Below are positions 24,973 through 33,858 of a DNA stretch of 64,000 nucleotides, in pieces. The DNA is from Micromonospora sp. C28SCA-DRY-2 (lineage in GTDB: Bacteria > Actinomycetota > Actinomycetes > Mycobacteriales > Micromonosporaceae), in assembly GCF_030519475.1 (NCBI RefSeq), contig NZ_JAUMKD010000005.1:186001-250000 (forward strand), read 5' to 3'. The notes below the pieces were generated by a model. It was not told the origin of the DNA. It ran no database searches and worked only from the letters and a program-made list of their open reading frames with translations. The position numbers and the translations under genes are program-made. Position 1 is the first letter of the stretch. The number at the start of each line of letters is the position of its first letter.

Positions 24973-26273
24973 GACGAGTGGCGCGGCGAGGCGACCGGCA
25001 CCGCCCGGTCGGCCGGCTGGGTGGCCGCCGTGGCCAGCGGCAGCGGCACCACCCGGCGCCAGACGTCGAGGTAGGCGGCGGCCTGGTGTTCCCAGGCCAG
25101 CACCGAGGTGAACCGCTCCCGGGCGATCGCCCGCATCCGCGCCAGCCGGCTCGGGTCGTCGAGCAGTTCGTCGAGCGCCTCGGCGAACTCGTCGCCGCTG
25201 CCGGTGGCGACGTAGCGCCCGGCGTCGCCGGCGGTGCGGCGGGTCTCCAGCAGGTCGACCGCGACCACCGGCAGGCCCCGGGCCATGTACTCCACCGTCT
25301 TGGCCATGGTGGACAGGTTCGTCATGTCGCTGAAGATGTCCGGCTGGATGCCCAGCGTGGCGTCGCGCAGCAGGGCGTCGACCTCCGGAGCCTGGAGCCA
25401 GCCGGTGAACCGGACCAGGTCGCCGAGCCCCCGCTCGTCGACCATCGACCGCAGCTCCGGCAGGCACTCGCCGTCGCCGGCGATGACCATCTCCCAGCCG
25501 TCGCGGCCGCGCCGGGCGGCGAGCCGCTCGGCCGCCAGGACGGCCCGGTCCACGTGGTCCTGCTCGTTGATGACTCCGACGTAGACGATCCGCCGGGTGG
25601 CGGGGTCGGTGCCGGTGGGGGCGGCGATCTCGCCGGCGGCCGGCCCGTTGCGGACGACCGTCACCCGCCCGGGCGGGCACCCGCCCCGGGTGAGCGCGAT
25701 CTGCCGGTACGACTCGTTGGTGGCGACCACCTGGCTGGCGAACCGCATGGAGAGCCGCTCGAACCAGGTGAGCAGGCGGGTGACGACGGGTCGTGGCGCG
25801 CCGGTCTTGCAGGCGTACAGCTCCGGGCTGAGGTCGTGGTGGTCGAAGATCCAGCCCCGGCCGGTCGCCCGCATCGCCAGCGCCAGTGGCCAGAACACGT
25901 CCGGCGGGTTGCAGACCTGGGCGGCGACCACCCGGTGCCGGACGACCAGCACGGCGAGGTGCCAGGCCACCCAGAGGAAGGCCCAGGCGAACTCCGCGGC
26001 GAAGGAGAGCACCCCGTCGCCGGCGAACGGCTGCCGGAAGGACCGGATCGCGGTGTCCCGGCTGCCCGGCAGGTGACGCAGCCGCTGCCCGCCCCGGGGG
26101 CAGATGACGGTGACCCGGTAGCCGGCGCCCTCCAGGGCGAGGCATTCCCGGATGACTCGCCGGTCCTTCTCCACCGGCAGGTTGACCACCGCGATGGCCA
26201 CGTGTGGTCGTCGTTCCCGCCTGGTGTTCGTGGCCCCCGCCTGCCGGCCCGCCCGCGCCTGTTCCGCTGCCAT
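24969..26273 (-). CDS. Glycosyltransferase family 4 (WbuB-like)
   Basis: The 434-residue GT-B protein has VAIAVVNLPVEKDRRVIREC and YRVTVICPRGG in the N-terminal domain. The C-terminal domain contains RIVYVGVINEQDHVD, MVIAGDGE and TMAKTVEYMARGLPVVAVDLLETR, where the acidic residue in KTVEYMARG binds the donor. The motif DHHDLSPELY is common in WbuB-like transferases. The ATG is preceded by GGAGGGAG 7 bases upstream. It heads the three-gene minus-strand transcript of glycosyltransferases and is divergent from the Wzz-like gene. Confidence 0.9.
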   Translation of the reverse strand: MAAEQARAGRQAGATNTRRERRPHVAIAVVNLPVEKDRRVIRECLALEGAGYRVTVICPRGGQRLRHLPGSRDTAIRSFRQPFAGDGVLSFAAEFAWAFLWVAWHLAVLVVRHRVVAAQVCNPPDVFWPLALAMRATGRGWIFDHHDLSPELYACKTGAPRPVVTRLLTWFERLSMRFASQVVATNESYRQIALTRGGCPPGRVTVVRNGPAAGEIAAPTGTDPATRRIVYVGVINEQDHVDRAVLAAERLAARRGRDGWEMVIAGDGECLPELRSMVDERGLGDLVRFTGWLQAPEVDALLRDATLGIQPDIFSDMTNLSTMAKTVEYMARGLPVVAVDLLETRRTAGDAGRYVATGSGDEFAEALDELLDDPSRLARMRAIARERFTSVLAWEHQAAAYLDVWRRVVPLPLATAATQPADRAVPVASPRHSS

Positions 26274-26629
26274 GGACGCTCCCTCCGGCGACCAGCGGCC
26301 GGCGCCGCAGCAACGGTCCACAGTGGCCGCAAGCCGGTGCGGTTACGGGGACCGGTGGTCGCCCCGTCACGATCGTGGAATCGGGAACCCGGAACATCCC
26401 CCGTTGGTACTGAGCCAGCTGTCAACCTGACGACTGAGCGCTCAGTAAGTCGGCAATGTCAGCCCTCGCCCCGGATCGAACTGTCGCCCGGTTGTGGTTG
26501 TCTTTCTTGCCAAGGCGTCGCCGGCGCGGTGACACTGACCTGGGCCCGTCGCGTCGGCCCGCGTCCGGCCTCGCCGCGCGCCACCCGCGGCGCGCTCCTT
26601 TCTCACCCGAACCTCGGCAAGGGGATGCA
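26274..26629. other. Divergent promoter region with a TetR-type palindrome
   Basis: The 356-base gap between divergent glycosyltransferase and Wzz-like genes has no convincing gene. ACTGAGCGCTCAGT (26433-26446) is a perfect 14-bp palindrome followed by AAGT, in the style of operators bound by TetR-family repressors. A partial repeat of its left half, TACTGAGC, lies at about 26408. No regulator gene is in the locus itself. I could not place -35/-10 boxes with confidence. Confidence 0.5.
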
Positions 26630-27619
26630 GTGGACCTCTGGGACATGACCAAGCTGCTCTTCCGGCGCTGGCGCATCTCCCTGCCGCTGCTGCTCACCGC
26701 CCTCGTCCTGGTCGGCGTGGCGAGCCAGACGGTGCAGCCGGACTACAGCGCGAAGGCGCACATCCAGCTGATCCCGCCGCCGGTCGTCACCGGCCCGGAC
26801 GGCCGCCAGAAGCCGATCAAGAACCCCTGGTTCGACCTGGGCTACGCGGCGCTGGGCAACGCCGCGGTGATCGACGTGACCCGACAGTCGGTCCTGAAGC
26901 AGATGGTGGCGGACGGCCTCTCCGACAACGTCACCGTCGCGGTCGACCGGGTGCCGCTGTTCGAGATCGAGGCGGTGGGGAGTTCACCGGCGCAGGCGAC
27001 GGCCACCGCCCAGCGGATGCTCACGTTGATCAAGGAGGCGGTCGCGGAGCGGCAGGCCTCGCTCCAGGTGGCCGAGAGCGACCTGATCACGACCCTGGCG
27101 CTCGACGACGGCACCGAGGTCGAGGTGCAGAACTCGAAGCTGATGCGGGTGATGGTGGTGGCGCTCGGGGCCGGGCTGCTGCTCACCGCCGGGGTGACGA
27201 TCGCCGTCGACGCCCTGCTGCGGCGGCGGGCCCGCCGCCGGGCGGGCGGCGGAACCGAGCCGCCGGCGGCCGTCGGGGAAGGCGCCGGGCGGCCCGCCGC
27301 CGCGGCGAACCCCGCGTCCGCCGCGGCGTCGGCGTCCTTCGACGGTCAGCTCAACCAGGTGGTCGGGGCAGCGGCCCGGGTGGGGCCCGGCTCCGCGGTG
27401 GGGGCGGCCGCGCCGCGCGTGCCGCCGCACCAGCCCGGCACGGCGAGCGGTGACCGGGCCGGGCAGCCGCCCCGGCGCGACCACCCCGGCCCCGAGCGGC
27501 CGCTGCGCGGCGACGCCGACCCGCGCCGCCCGGCCTCGGCATCGGCCGACGCCACCGTCGTGCTCCCGGTCTCCCACTCCAACACCTGGCCGCGTGGAGG
27601 CAGGACCGAGCGGCCGTGA
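26630..27619 (+). CDS. Wzz-like polysaccharide co-polymerase / chain-length regulator with disordered tail
   Basis: The 329-residue protein has the Wzz topology: a short N-terminus, a membrane helix (about residues 15-35), a periplasm-equivalent domain, and a second membrane helix (about 173-198, MRVMVVALGAGLLLTAGVTIA). After it comes an Arg-rich stop-transfer stretch and about 125 residues of Ala/Pro/Gly/Arg low complexity. There is no Walker motif, so the BY-kinase domain fused to many Gram-positive homologues is missing. Such proteins set polymer length together with a Wzy polymerase. The start is GTG 26630 behind AAGGGGA; ATG 26645 is an alternative. Its stop overlaps the next gene (GTGA). 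Confidence 0.82.
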   Translation: MDLWDMTKLLFRRWRISLPLLLTALVLVGVASQTVQPDYSAKAHIQLIPPPVVTGPDGRQKPIKNPWFDLGYAALGNAAVIDVTRQSVLKQMVADGLSDNVTVAVDRVPLFEIEAVGSSPAQATATAQRMLTLIKEAVAERQASLQVAESDLITTLALDDGTEVEVQNSKLMRVMVVALGAGLLLTAGVTIAVDALLRRRARRRAGGGTEPPAAVGEGAGRPAAAANPASAAASASFDGQLNQVVGAAARVGPGSAVGAAAPRVPPHQPGTASGDRAGQPPRRDHPGPERPLRGDADPRRPASASADATVVLPVSHSNTWPRGGRTERP

Positions 27620-29004
27620 CCGCTACCGCGACCGCGTACCACCCCGTCGATCTCGAGCCGTCGCTGCTGGCCGACGGCACGTACGGCATCCGGCGGCACC
27701 GGTCGCGGTTGGACGTCTCGATCCTGCTCGGCGTCACCGTCGTCCTGCTCTACGTGCTGCCGGGCACGCTCATCGTGCCCAACCTGACCTACGCCGGCCG
27801 CCCGGCGCTGCTGGTGGCGTTGCTGCTCTTCGCGTGGTGGTGCCTGGCCCGGCTCAACCCGAGGCTGCTGCTGCTGGGGCCGCAGCCGATCCGGTGGGTG
27901 CTCTGCGTCTACCTCGTCGCCAACCTCCTGTCGTACCTCGCCGGGCTGCTGCGCGGCCTGCCCACCCAGGAGGCGAACGCGCAGGACTTCGCGATGCTGC
28001 AACTGTTCGAGTTCCTCGGCGTCGCGCTGATCGCGGCCGACGGGATCCGCAACTTCGACCGGCTCAACCGGGTGCTGCGGGTGGCCGTGTGGTGCGCCGG
28101 CTTCATGGCGATCGTGGGCATCGCCCAGGCGGTCTTCAAGTACGACGTCTCGGCGCACCTGGTGGTCCCCGGCCTGGAGGTCAAGGGCGGCCTGGCCGGC
28201 TTCGGCCAGCGCGGCGACGAGGGCCAGTTCCGGGTGGCCGGGACCACCGTCCACTACATCGAGTACAGCGCGGTCATGGCGATGATGGTGCCGTTCGCCA
28301 TCCACGTGGCCCGGTTCGCGCCGAAGCGGTGGCACCGATGGCTGGCCGCGGTGTGCGCGATGCTCGCGGCCGTGGCGAACCCGATGTCGATCTCCCGCAC
28401 CGGCATCGTGGCGCTCGCGCTCGCCCTGCTGGTCATGGTGCCCGTCTGGTCCTGGCGGCTGCGCTACACGTTCATGTTCCTCGGCGCCGGCGCGGTGATG
28501 GCCATCATGTTCCTCAAGCCGGGCGTGCTGGGCACGCTCAAGGCGATGTTCCTCAACGTCGGGGTCGACCCGAGCATCGAGGGCCGGACGAACGACTACG
28601 AACTGGTGGGGCACTTCTTCGACCAGCGACCCTGGCTTGGCCGGGGGCCACGGACCCTGCTCGCCGACCCGGTGCGCGACACCATCCTGGACAACCAGTG
28701 GCTCTACACCCTGGTGACCGGCGGGGTGGTCGGCGTGGCCGCGCTGCTCGCGGTGCACGTGGTCAGCATCGTGCTCGCCGTGATCGCGTTCCGCCGGGCC
28801 ACCCGCGAGGAGGACCGCCACCTCTGCGTGGCTCTCGTCTCCGCCCAGGTGGTCGCCGTGGTGGTCGGCGGGACCTTCGACTCGCTCTACTACACGACCT
28901 TCGCCATCAGCCTGGCCCTCTTCGTGGGCCTCAGCGGGGCGGTGTGGCGACTCACCCACCCGGCCCGCATCGTCCGCACCTCGACCGTCCGGGGATTCGA
29001 TTGA
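27616..29004 (+). CDS. O-antigen ligase/polymerase-like membrane protein (Wzy/WaaL family)
   Basis: The 462-residue protein is hydrophobic with about ten or more membrane helices (for example VSILLGVTVVLLYVLPG, ALLVALLLFAWWCL, AVMAMMVPFAIHVARF). A large loop includes NPMSISRTGIVALALALL and the conserved-type segment ELVGHFFDQRPWLGRGPRTL, typical of the O-antigen_lig domain where glycan and lipid carrier are bound. It is expected to polymerise or transfer the lipid-linked glycan outside the membrane. GTG 27616 overlaps the stop of the co-polymerase gene, consistent with translation as a functional pair. Confidence 0.85.
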   Translation: MTATATAYHPVDLEPSLLADGTYGIRRHRSRLDVSILLGVTVVLLYVLPGTLIVPNLTYAGRPALLVALLLFAWWCLARLNPRLLLLGPQPIRWVLCVYLVANLLSYLAGLLRGLPTQEANAQDFAMLQLFEFLGVALIAADGIRNFDRLNRVLRVAVWCAGFMAIVGIAQAVFKYDVSAHLVVPGLEVKGGLAGFGQRGDEGQFRVAGTTVHYIEYSAVMAMMVPFAIHVARFAPKRWHRWLAAVCAMLAAVANPMSISRTGIVALALALLVMVPVWSWRLRYTFMFLGAGAVMAIMFLKPGVLGTLKAMFLNVGVDPSIEGRTNDYELVGHFFDQRPWLGRGPRTLLADPVRDTILDNQWLYTLVTGGVVGVAALLAVHVVSIVLAVIAFRRATREEDRHLCVALVSAQVVAVVVGGTFDSLYYTTFAISLALFVGLSGAVWRLTHPARIVRTSTVRGFD

Positions 29005-29843
29005 CCAGCATCGTCATCGCCGCGCACAACGAGGCAGGGGTGCTCGACCGCTGCCTCGCCAGCGTGCTGCGCAACGCCGCCGTGGCGGATCCGGCCCAGG
29101 TGGTCGTGGTGCCGAACGGCTGCACCGACGACACGGCTCGGGTGGCCCGCCGGCACGGCGTCACCGTCGTCGAGCTCGCCGAGCCGGGCAAGGCCGCCGC
29201 CCTCAACGCCGGCGACGCCGCCGCGACCGGCTTTCCGCGCGTCTACCTCGACGCCGACGTGCTGCTCGCCGACGGCGGCATCGACCTGCTGGTCGGTGAG
29301 CTGGCGCGTACGGGTGCGCTGGCCGCCGTGCCGGCCCGCCGGATGGAGCTGGCCGGGCGTTCGCCGGCGGTACGCGCCTACTACGCCATCCACTCCCGAC
29401 TGCCCGCCGTCGTCGGCGGCCTGTACGGCCGGGGGGTGATCGCGCTGTCCCGGCCGGGGCGGGAGCGGTTCGGCCGGTTTCCCGACCAGGTCGCCGACGA
29501 CCTGTTCCTGGACTCGCTCTTCGCCGAGGGGGAGCGCCGGGTGGTGACCGCGGCGACGGTACGGGTGGCGGCGCCGATGCGGACCGGCGACCTGATCCGT
29601 CGGCTCGTCCGGGTCCGCGCCGGCAACGCCGCGCTGCGCGACAGCCTGCCCGGGGTCCGCCGTTCGCGCAGGAGTTCCTGGCTGACCGATGTGGTGCTGC
29701 GCGCCCCGCGGCTGTCGCCGGCCGCCGTCTGCTATGTCGTGATCACCCTCCTGGCCGAGCGGGGTGCCCGTCGGGCGGCGCGAACCGGCCGGGTCGCCTG
29801 GGCGCATGACCGTTCGAGCCGCGCCGCCGGTGGAAAAGCCTGA
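29001..29843 (+). CDS. Glycosyltransferase family 2, TTG start
   Basis: The 280-residue GT-A protein begins LTSIVIAAHNEAGVLDRCLASVLRN and has VPNGCTDDTARVARRHG, LAEPGKAAALNAGD and VYLDADVLLADGG, where DAD is the metal-binding DxD equivalent. The only sensible start is TTG 29001, which overlaps the stop of the polymerase-like gene in TTGA; no ATG or GTG occurs before the conserved motif. The C-terminal quarter has an amphipathic or membrane-associated stretch (SPAAVCYVVITLLAERG). It forms an operon with the two preceding genes. Donor is unknown. Confidence 0.87.
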   Translation: MTSIVIAAHNEAGVLDRCLASVLRNAAVADPAQVVVVPNGCTDDTARVARRHGVTVVELAEPGKAAALNAGDAAATGFPRVYLDADVLLADGGIDLLVGELARTGALAAVPARRMELAGRSPAVRAYYAIHSRLPAVVGGLYGRGVIALSRPGRERFGRFPDQVADDLFLDSLFAEGERRVVTAATVRVAAPMRTGDLIRRLVRVRAGNAALRDSLPGVRRSRRSSWLTDVVLRAPRLSPAAVCYVVITLLAERGARRAARTGRVAWAHDRSSRAAGGKA

Positions 29844-30043
29844 CCGGTCGTAGCCGAGAACTGCCCGATGTCGCAGGGGTGTCGGCGAGCCGCCCGGCGC
29901 TAGGCTCGTGCCTCGACTGAGCGCGCGCGAGCCGGGCCGACAACGGTCGCCGGCCCTCGGGCGGCCGGCCGAGCGTACCGGCGGTAGCAGCCGACGGCGC
30001 TGAGCACCGGTCGGTGTGGGGATACGTCCGAGGGAGCAGCGTC

Positions 30044-33000
30044 GTGAACGGAGAGCAGGAGCGGCGTGCCGGCCGCGACGTCGCGTCCATCTGGTCCACA
30101 GTGGTCGGACCGCGACGACGGGTGACCCGCCGGTCGGGTGCGGTCGCGGTCGTGCTGGCCGTGGTGGCGGGCGCCTTCGCGGCCCCCGGCCCGGCGCAGG
30201 CCGATCCGTGCGACCCGGTGGTCAACCCGATCGTCTGCGAGAACAGCAAGGCGGGCACCCCCGCCTCGGTCTGGGACATCGACGGCAGCGGGGACCCGTC
30301 GATCCAGGGCTTCGCGACGGACATCAGCGTCAACGCCGGCCAACGGGTCGACTTCAAGATCAAGACCAACGCTACCGCGTACACCATCGACATCTACCGG
30401 CTCGGTTGGTACGGCGGCAACGGGGCCCGCCGGATCACCGGCGTCAACCCCTCGGTGCCGCTGCCGCAGAGCCAGCCCGACTGCGTCACCGACGCCACCA
30501 CCGCCCTCTTCGACTGCGGCAACTGGGCGGTCTCGGCCTCCTGGACCGTGCCGTCGAGCGCGGTCTCCGGCGTCTACATCGCCCGGTTGCGGCGTAACGA
30601 CACCGGCGGGGACAGCCACATCACCTTCGTGGTCCGGCAGGACAGCAGCACCTCCGACGTCTTCTTCCAGACCTCCGACGCGACCTGGCACGCCTACAAC
30701 AAGTACGGCGGCGCCGACTTCTACTCCGGCGGCGGCCCGGTCGGGCGCGCGTACAAGGTCAGTTACAACCGCCCCTTCGCCACCCGCAACAGCGTGGAGC
30801 GGCGGGACTTCCTCTTCGGCGCCGAGTACCCGATGATCCGCTTCCTGGAGCGAAACGGGTACGACGTCAGCTACACCACGAACGTGGACAGCGACCGGCG
30901 CGGCCAGCTGATCCGCAACCACAAGATCTTCCTCTCCGTCGGGCACGACGAGTACTGGTCGGGCACCCAGCGGCACAACGTCGAGGCGGCCCGGGACGCC
31001 GGCACCCACCTCGCCTTCTTCAGCGGCAACTCGGTCTACTGGAAGACCCGCTGGGAACCGAGCAAGGACGGCAGCGACACCGCCCACCGCACCCTGGTCA
31101 CCTACAAGGAGACCTGGGCCAACGCGAAGATCGACCCGTCCAGCGAGTGGACCGGCACCTGGCGGGACCCCCGGTTCAGCCCACCGGCGAACGGCGGCCG
31201 CCCGGAGAACGAGCTGATGGGCACCATGTTCATGGTCAACGACGGTGACCTGGCGCTGTCGGTGCGGGCGGAGGAGGGCCGGTACCGCCTCTGGCGGCAC
31301 ACCAACCTCACCGCGCTGCCGGCCGGCACGTCGGCCACCCTCGCCCCGCACACCGTGGGCTACGAGTCCGACGAGGACCGGGACAACGGTTTCCGGCCGC
31401 CGGGCCTGATCCGGCTCTCCACCACCACCGGCGAGGTGCCGCAGGTGTTGCAGGACTTCGGCAACAAGGTCGCCCCGGGCACCACCACCCACCACCTCAC
31501 CCTGTACCGGGCCGCCAGCGGCGCCCTGGTCTTCGGGGCCGGCACCATCCAGTACAGCTGGGGCCTGGACGAGACGCACGACGGGCAGGCCACCCCGACC
31601 GACAGCCGGATGCAGCAGGCCGTGGTCAACCTCTTCGCCGACATGGGCGTCCAGCCGGCCACCCTGATGACCGGCCTGGTGCCCACCACCGCGTCGACCG
31701 ACGGCACCGCGCCGACCGTGACGATCTCCGCGCCCGCCGCGGGAGCCACGGTGGCCCGGGGCAGCCCGGTGACGCTCACCGGCACCGCCGGCGACGTCGG
31801 TGGACGGGTCGCCGGGGTGGAGGTCTCCACGGACGACGGCGCCAGCTGGCACCCGGCCACCGGCACCGCCGCCTGGTCGTACACCTTCCACGCCGCGGGC
31901 CTGAGCAGCCAGGTGGTACGGGTCCGGGCCGTCGACGACAGCGCCAACATCGGCGCCCCCGCCACCCGGGAGTTCGCGCTCACCGGCCCGAACACGCTCT
32001 TCGGCCAGCGGGTGCCGAAGCGCCCGGCGGTGGCCGACGGCGGCGCGGTGGAGCTGGGGGTGCGGTTCACCCCGCGGACCGACGGGTACGTCACCGGCGT
32101 CCGCTTCTACAAGGGCCCCGGCAACACCGGCACCCACCTCGGTCGGCTGTGGACCGACTCCGGCCAGCTGATGGCCAGCGGCACGTTCGCCGACGAGACG
32201 GCCACCGGCTGGCAGAGCCTCACCTTCGGCTCCCCCGTACCGGTGACCGTCGGGGTCGGCTACGTGGCGTCGTACTTCGCGCCGAGCGGCAACTACGCCG
32301 GCGACGACTGGGTCTTCACCGGCGACTGGACCAGCGGTCCGCTCACCGCGCCGCGCTCGGCCCCCGGCGCCGGCAACGGCCTGTTCCGCTACGGCGGCTC
32401 GGGCGGCTTCCCGAACGAGACGTTCGGGTCGGCCAACTACTACGTGGACGTCACCTTCGCGGTCAGCGCCGACCTGCCGCCGGCGGTCACCGCCACCACC
32501 CCGACCGACGGCTCCGGCGACGTACCGGTCGACGCCGCGCCCTCGGCCGTCTTCTCCACCGCGCTCGACCCCGCGACCGTCTCGTTCACCCTGGCCCGGG
32601 GCGGCACCCCGGTCGCCGGGACGACCGGCTACGACGCGGCCCTGAAGAAGGTGACCTTCACCCCGTCGGCGCCGCTGGACCCGGCGACCAGCTACACCGC
32701 CACCGTCACCGCCGCCGACGCGCAGGGCCGGTCGGGGAGCGCCACCTGGTCGTTCTTCACCGCGCTCGACAGCGACCTGCACACCCTCTTCCCGCCCGAC
32801 GCGGTGCCGGCGACGTCGGCGCACAACGACGCCAACGCGGTCGAGCTGGGCGTGTCCTTCCGGCCGCGGGTGGACGGCCGGGTGGTCGGCGTCCGCTTCT
32901 ACCAGGGGCCGGGCAACACCGGAACCCACCCGGTGACGCTCTGGTCGGCCGCGGGCACCCCGCTGCGGACCGCCACCGTGCCGAGCGCGACCACGGTGGG

Positions 33001-33757
33001 CTGGCGGACCGCGTACTTCGCCAGCCCGCTCGACGTGGTGGCCGGGACGACCTACGTCGCCTCCTACTTCGCGCCCAACGGCTTCTACCCGGGTGACAAC
33101 GGCTACTTCGCCACCACGAAGACGGTCGGGCCCCTGGTGGCGCCGGGCGGCAACAACGGCCTCTACCGCTACGGCGGGAGCGGCTTCCCGAACCAGTCCT
33201 ACGAGTCGACGAACTACTGGGTGGATCCGCTCTTCCTGACCGACGAGGAGGTCCCGCCGGTGGGGCAGCCCGGCGCGCCGCCGCCCGGGGCGTACGGGAT
33301 CTTCGCCCCGACCGACGTCCCGCAGACCGCGAGCTGGGACGACAACGCCGCCGTCGAGGTGGGGATGCGGTTCGTCCCGGCCGTGGACGGGCAGGTCTAC
33401 GGCGTCCGGTTCTACAAGGGACCGGGCAACACCGGCGCCCACACCGGCTCGCTCTGGTCCGCCGGGGGCAGCCGGCTGAGCACGGTGACCTTCGCCGACG
33501 AGACCGCCTCGGGGTGGCAGACCGCGTACTTCCCGGAGGTCGTGCCGGTCAGCGCGGGTCAGGAGTACACGATCTCCTACCACACCACCGTCGGCCGGTA
33601 CGCGGTCACCGGTGGCGGCCTGGCCGGCGCGCGCACTGTCGGGCAGCTGACCGTGCCGGCCTCGGGCGCGACCTACCGTTACGGTCCCGGGGACGGGCAT
33701 CCGTCCTCGTCGTCGTCCACGAACTACTGGGTCGACCTGGTGTTCGCTCCGTACTGA
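30044..33757 (+). CDS. Large secreted protein: dimethylformamidase-like domain plus three DUF4082 repeats
   Basis: The 1237-residue protein has a long Arg-rich N-region and a Sec-type signal (GAVAVVLAVVAGAFAAPGPAQA, cleavage after AQA). Residues of about 60-550 resemble the beta subunit of N,N-dimethylformamidase. They keep YNKYGG (Tyr218), VSYNRPF (Tyr241) and GHDEYWS (His301, Glu303), the kind of residues that form the 2-Tyr-1-carboxylate iron site of the known enzyme. An Ig-like domain follows (about 560-649), then DUF4082 (650-805), a Big_5-like Ig domain (806-910), and two more DUF4082 domains (913-1065, 1084-1237), each with FYKGPGNTG or FYQGPGNTG. Start GTG 30044 follows GAGGGAG; GTG 30014 is possible. 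It is a candidate surface enzyme or glycan-binding protein; substrate unknown. Confidence 0.88.
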   Translation: MNGEQERRAGRDVASIWSTVVGPRRRVTRRSGAVAVVLAVVAGAFAAPGPAQADPCDPVVNPIVCENSKAGTPASVWDIDGSGDPSIQGFATDISVNAGQRVDFKIKTNATAYTIDIYRLGWYGGNGARRITGVNPSVPLPQSQPDCVTDATTALFDCGNWAVSASWTVPSSAVSGVYIARLRRNDTGGDSHITFVVRQDSSTSDVFFQTSDATWHAYNKYGGADFYSGGGPVGRAYKVSYNRPFATRNSVERRDFLFGAEYPMIRFLERNGYDVSYTTNVDSDRRGQLIRNHKIFLSVGHDEYWSGTQRHNVEAARDAGTHLAFFSGNSVYWKTRWEPSKDGSDTAHRTLVTYKETWANAKIDPSSEWTGTWRDPRFSPPANGGRPENELMGTMFMVNDGDLALSVRAEEGRYRLWRHTNLTALPAGTSATLAPHTVGYESDEDRDNGFRPPGLIRLSTTTGEVPQVLQDFGNKVAPGTTTHHLTLYRAASGALVFGAGTIQYSWGLDETHDGQATPTDSRMQQAVVNLFADMGVQPATLMTGLVPTTASTDGTAPTVTISAPAAGATVARGSPVTLTGTAGDVGGRVAGVEVSTDDGASWHPATGTAAWSYTFHAAGLSSQVVRVRAVDDSANIGAPATREFALTGPNTLFGQRVPKRPAVADGGAVELGVRFTPRTDGYVTGVRFYKGPGNTGTHLGRLWTDSGQLMASGTFADETATGWQSLTFGSPVPVTVGVGYVASYFAPSGNYAGDDWVFTGDWTSGPLTAPRSAPGAGNGLFRYGGSGGFPNETFGSANYYVDVTFAVSADLPPAVTATTPTDGSGDVPVDAAPSAVFSTALDPATVSFTLARGGTPVAGTTGYDAALKKVTFTPSAPLDPATSYTATVTAADAQGRSGSATWSFFTALDSDLHTLFPPDAVPATSAHNDANAVELGVSFRPRVDGRVVGVRFYQGPGNTGTHPVTLWSAAGTPLRTATVPSATTVGWRTAYFASPLDVVAGTTYVASYFAPNGFYPGDNGYFATTKTVGPLVAPGGNNGLYRYGGSGFPNQSYESTNYWVDPLFLTDEEVPPVGQPGAPPPGAYGIFAPTDVPQTASWDDNAAVEVGMRFVPAVDGQVYGVRFYKGPGNTGAHTGSLWSAGGSRLSTVTFADETASGWQTAYFPEVVPVSAGQEYTISYHTTVGRYAVTGGGLAGARTVGQLTVPASGATYRYGPGDGHPSSSSSTNYWVDLVFAPY

Positions 33758-33858
33758 CGGTCGGCGGCGCGGGGCCACGCGGTCCCCGCGCCGCCCCGCG
33801 CGTACCGCCGACCCGACCGGCCGGCGGTACTCGCCGCAACGCGCGAAGTGGGGGAGAG

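Noticed and set aside
26274..26629. ECF-sigma promoter (GGAAC...CGTT) before the Wzz-like gene
   Set aside because: GGAAT or GGAAC and CGTT are present near 26380-26405, but the spacers are 13 or 20 bases rather than the usual 16-18.
29900..33778. A 1292-codon open frame on the minus strand opposite the large secreted protein
   Set aside because: The antisense frame has the reading-frame bias expected from G/C third positions of the sense gene; its product is low-complexity Arg/Gly/Val with no domains, while the sense frame has a signal peptide and recognisable domains.
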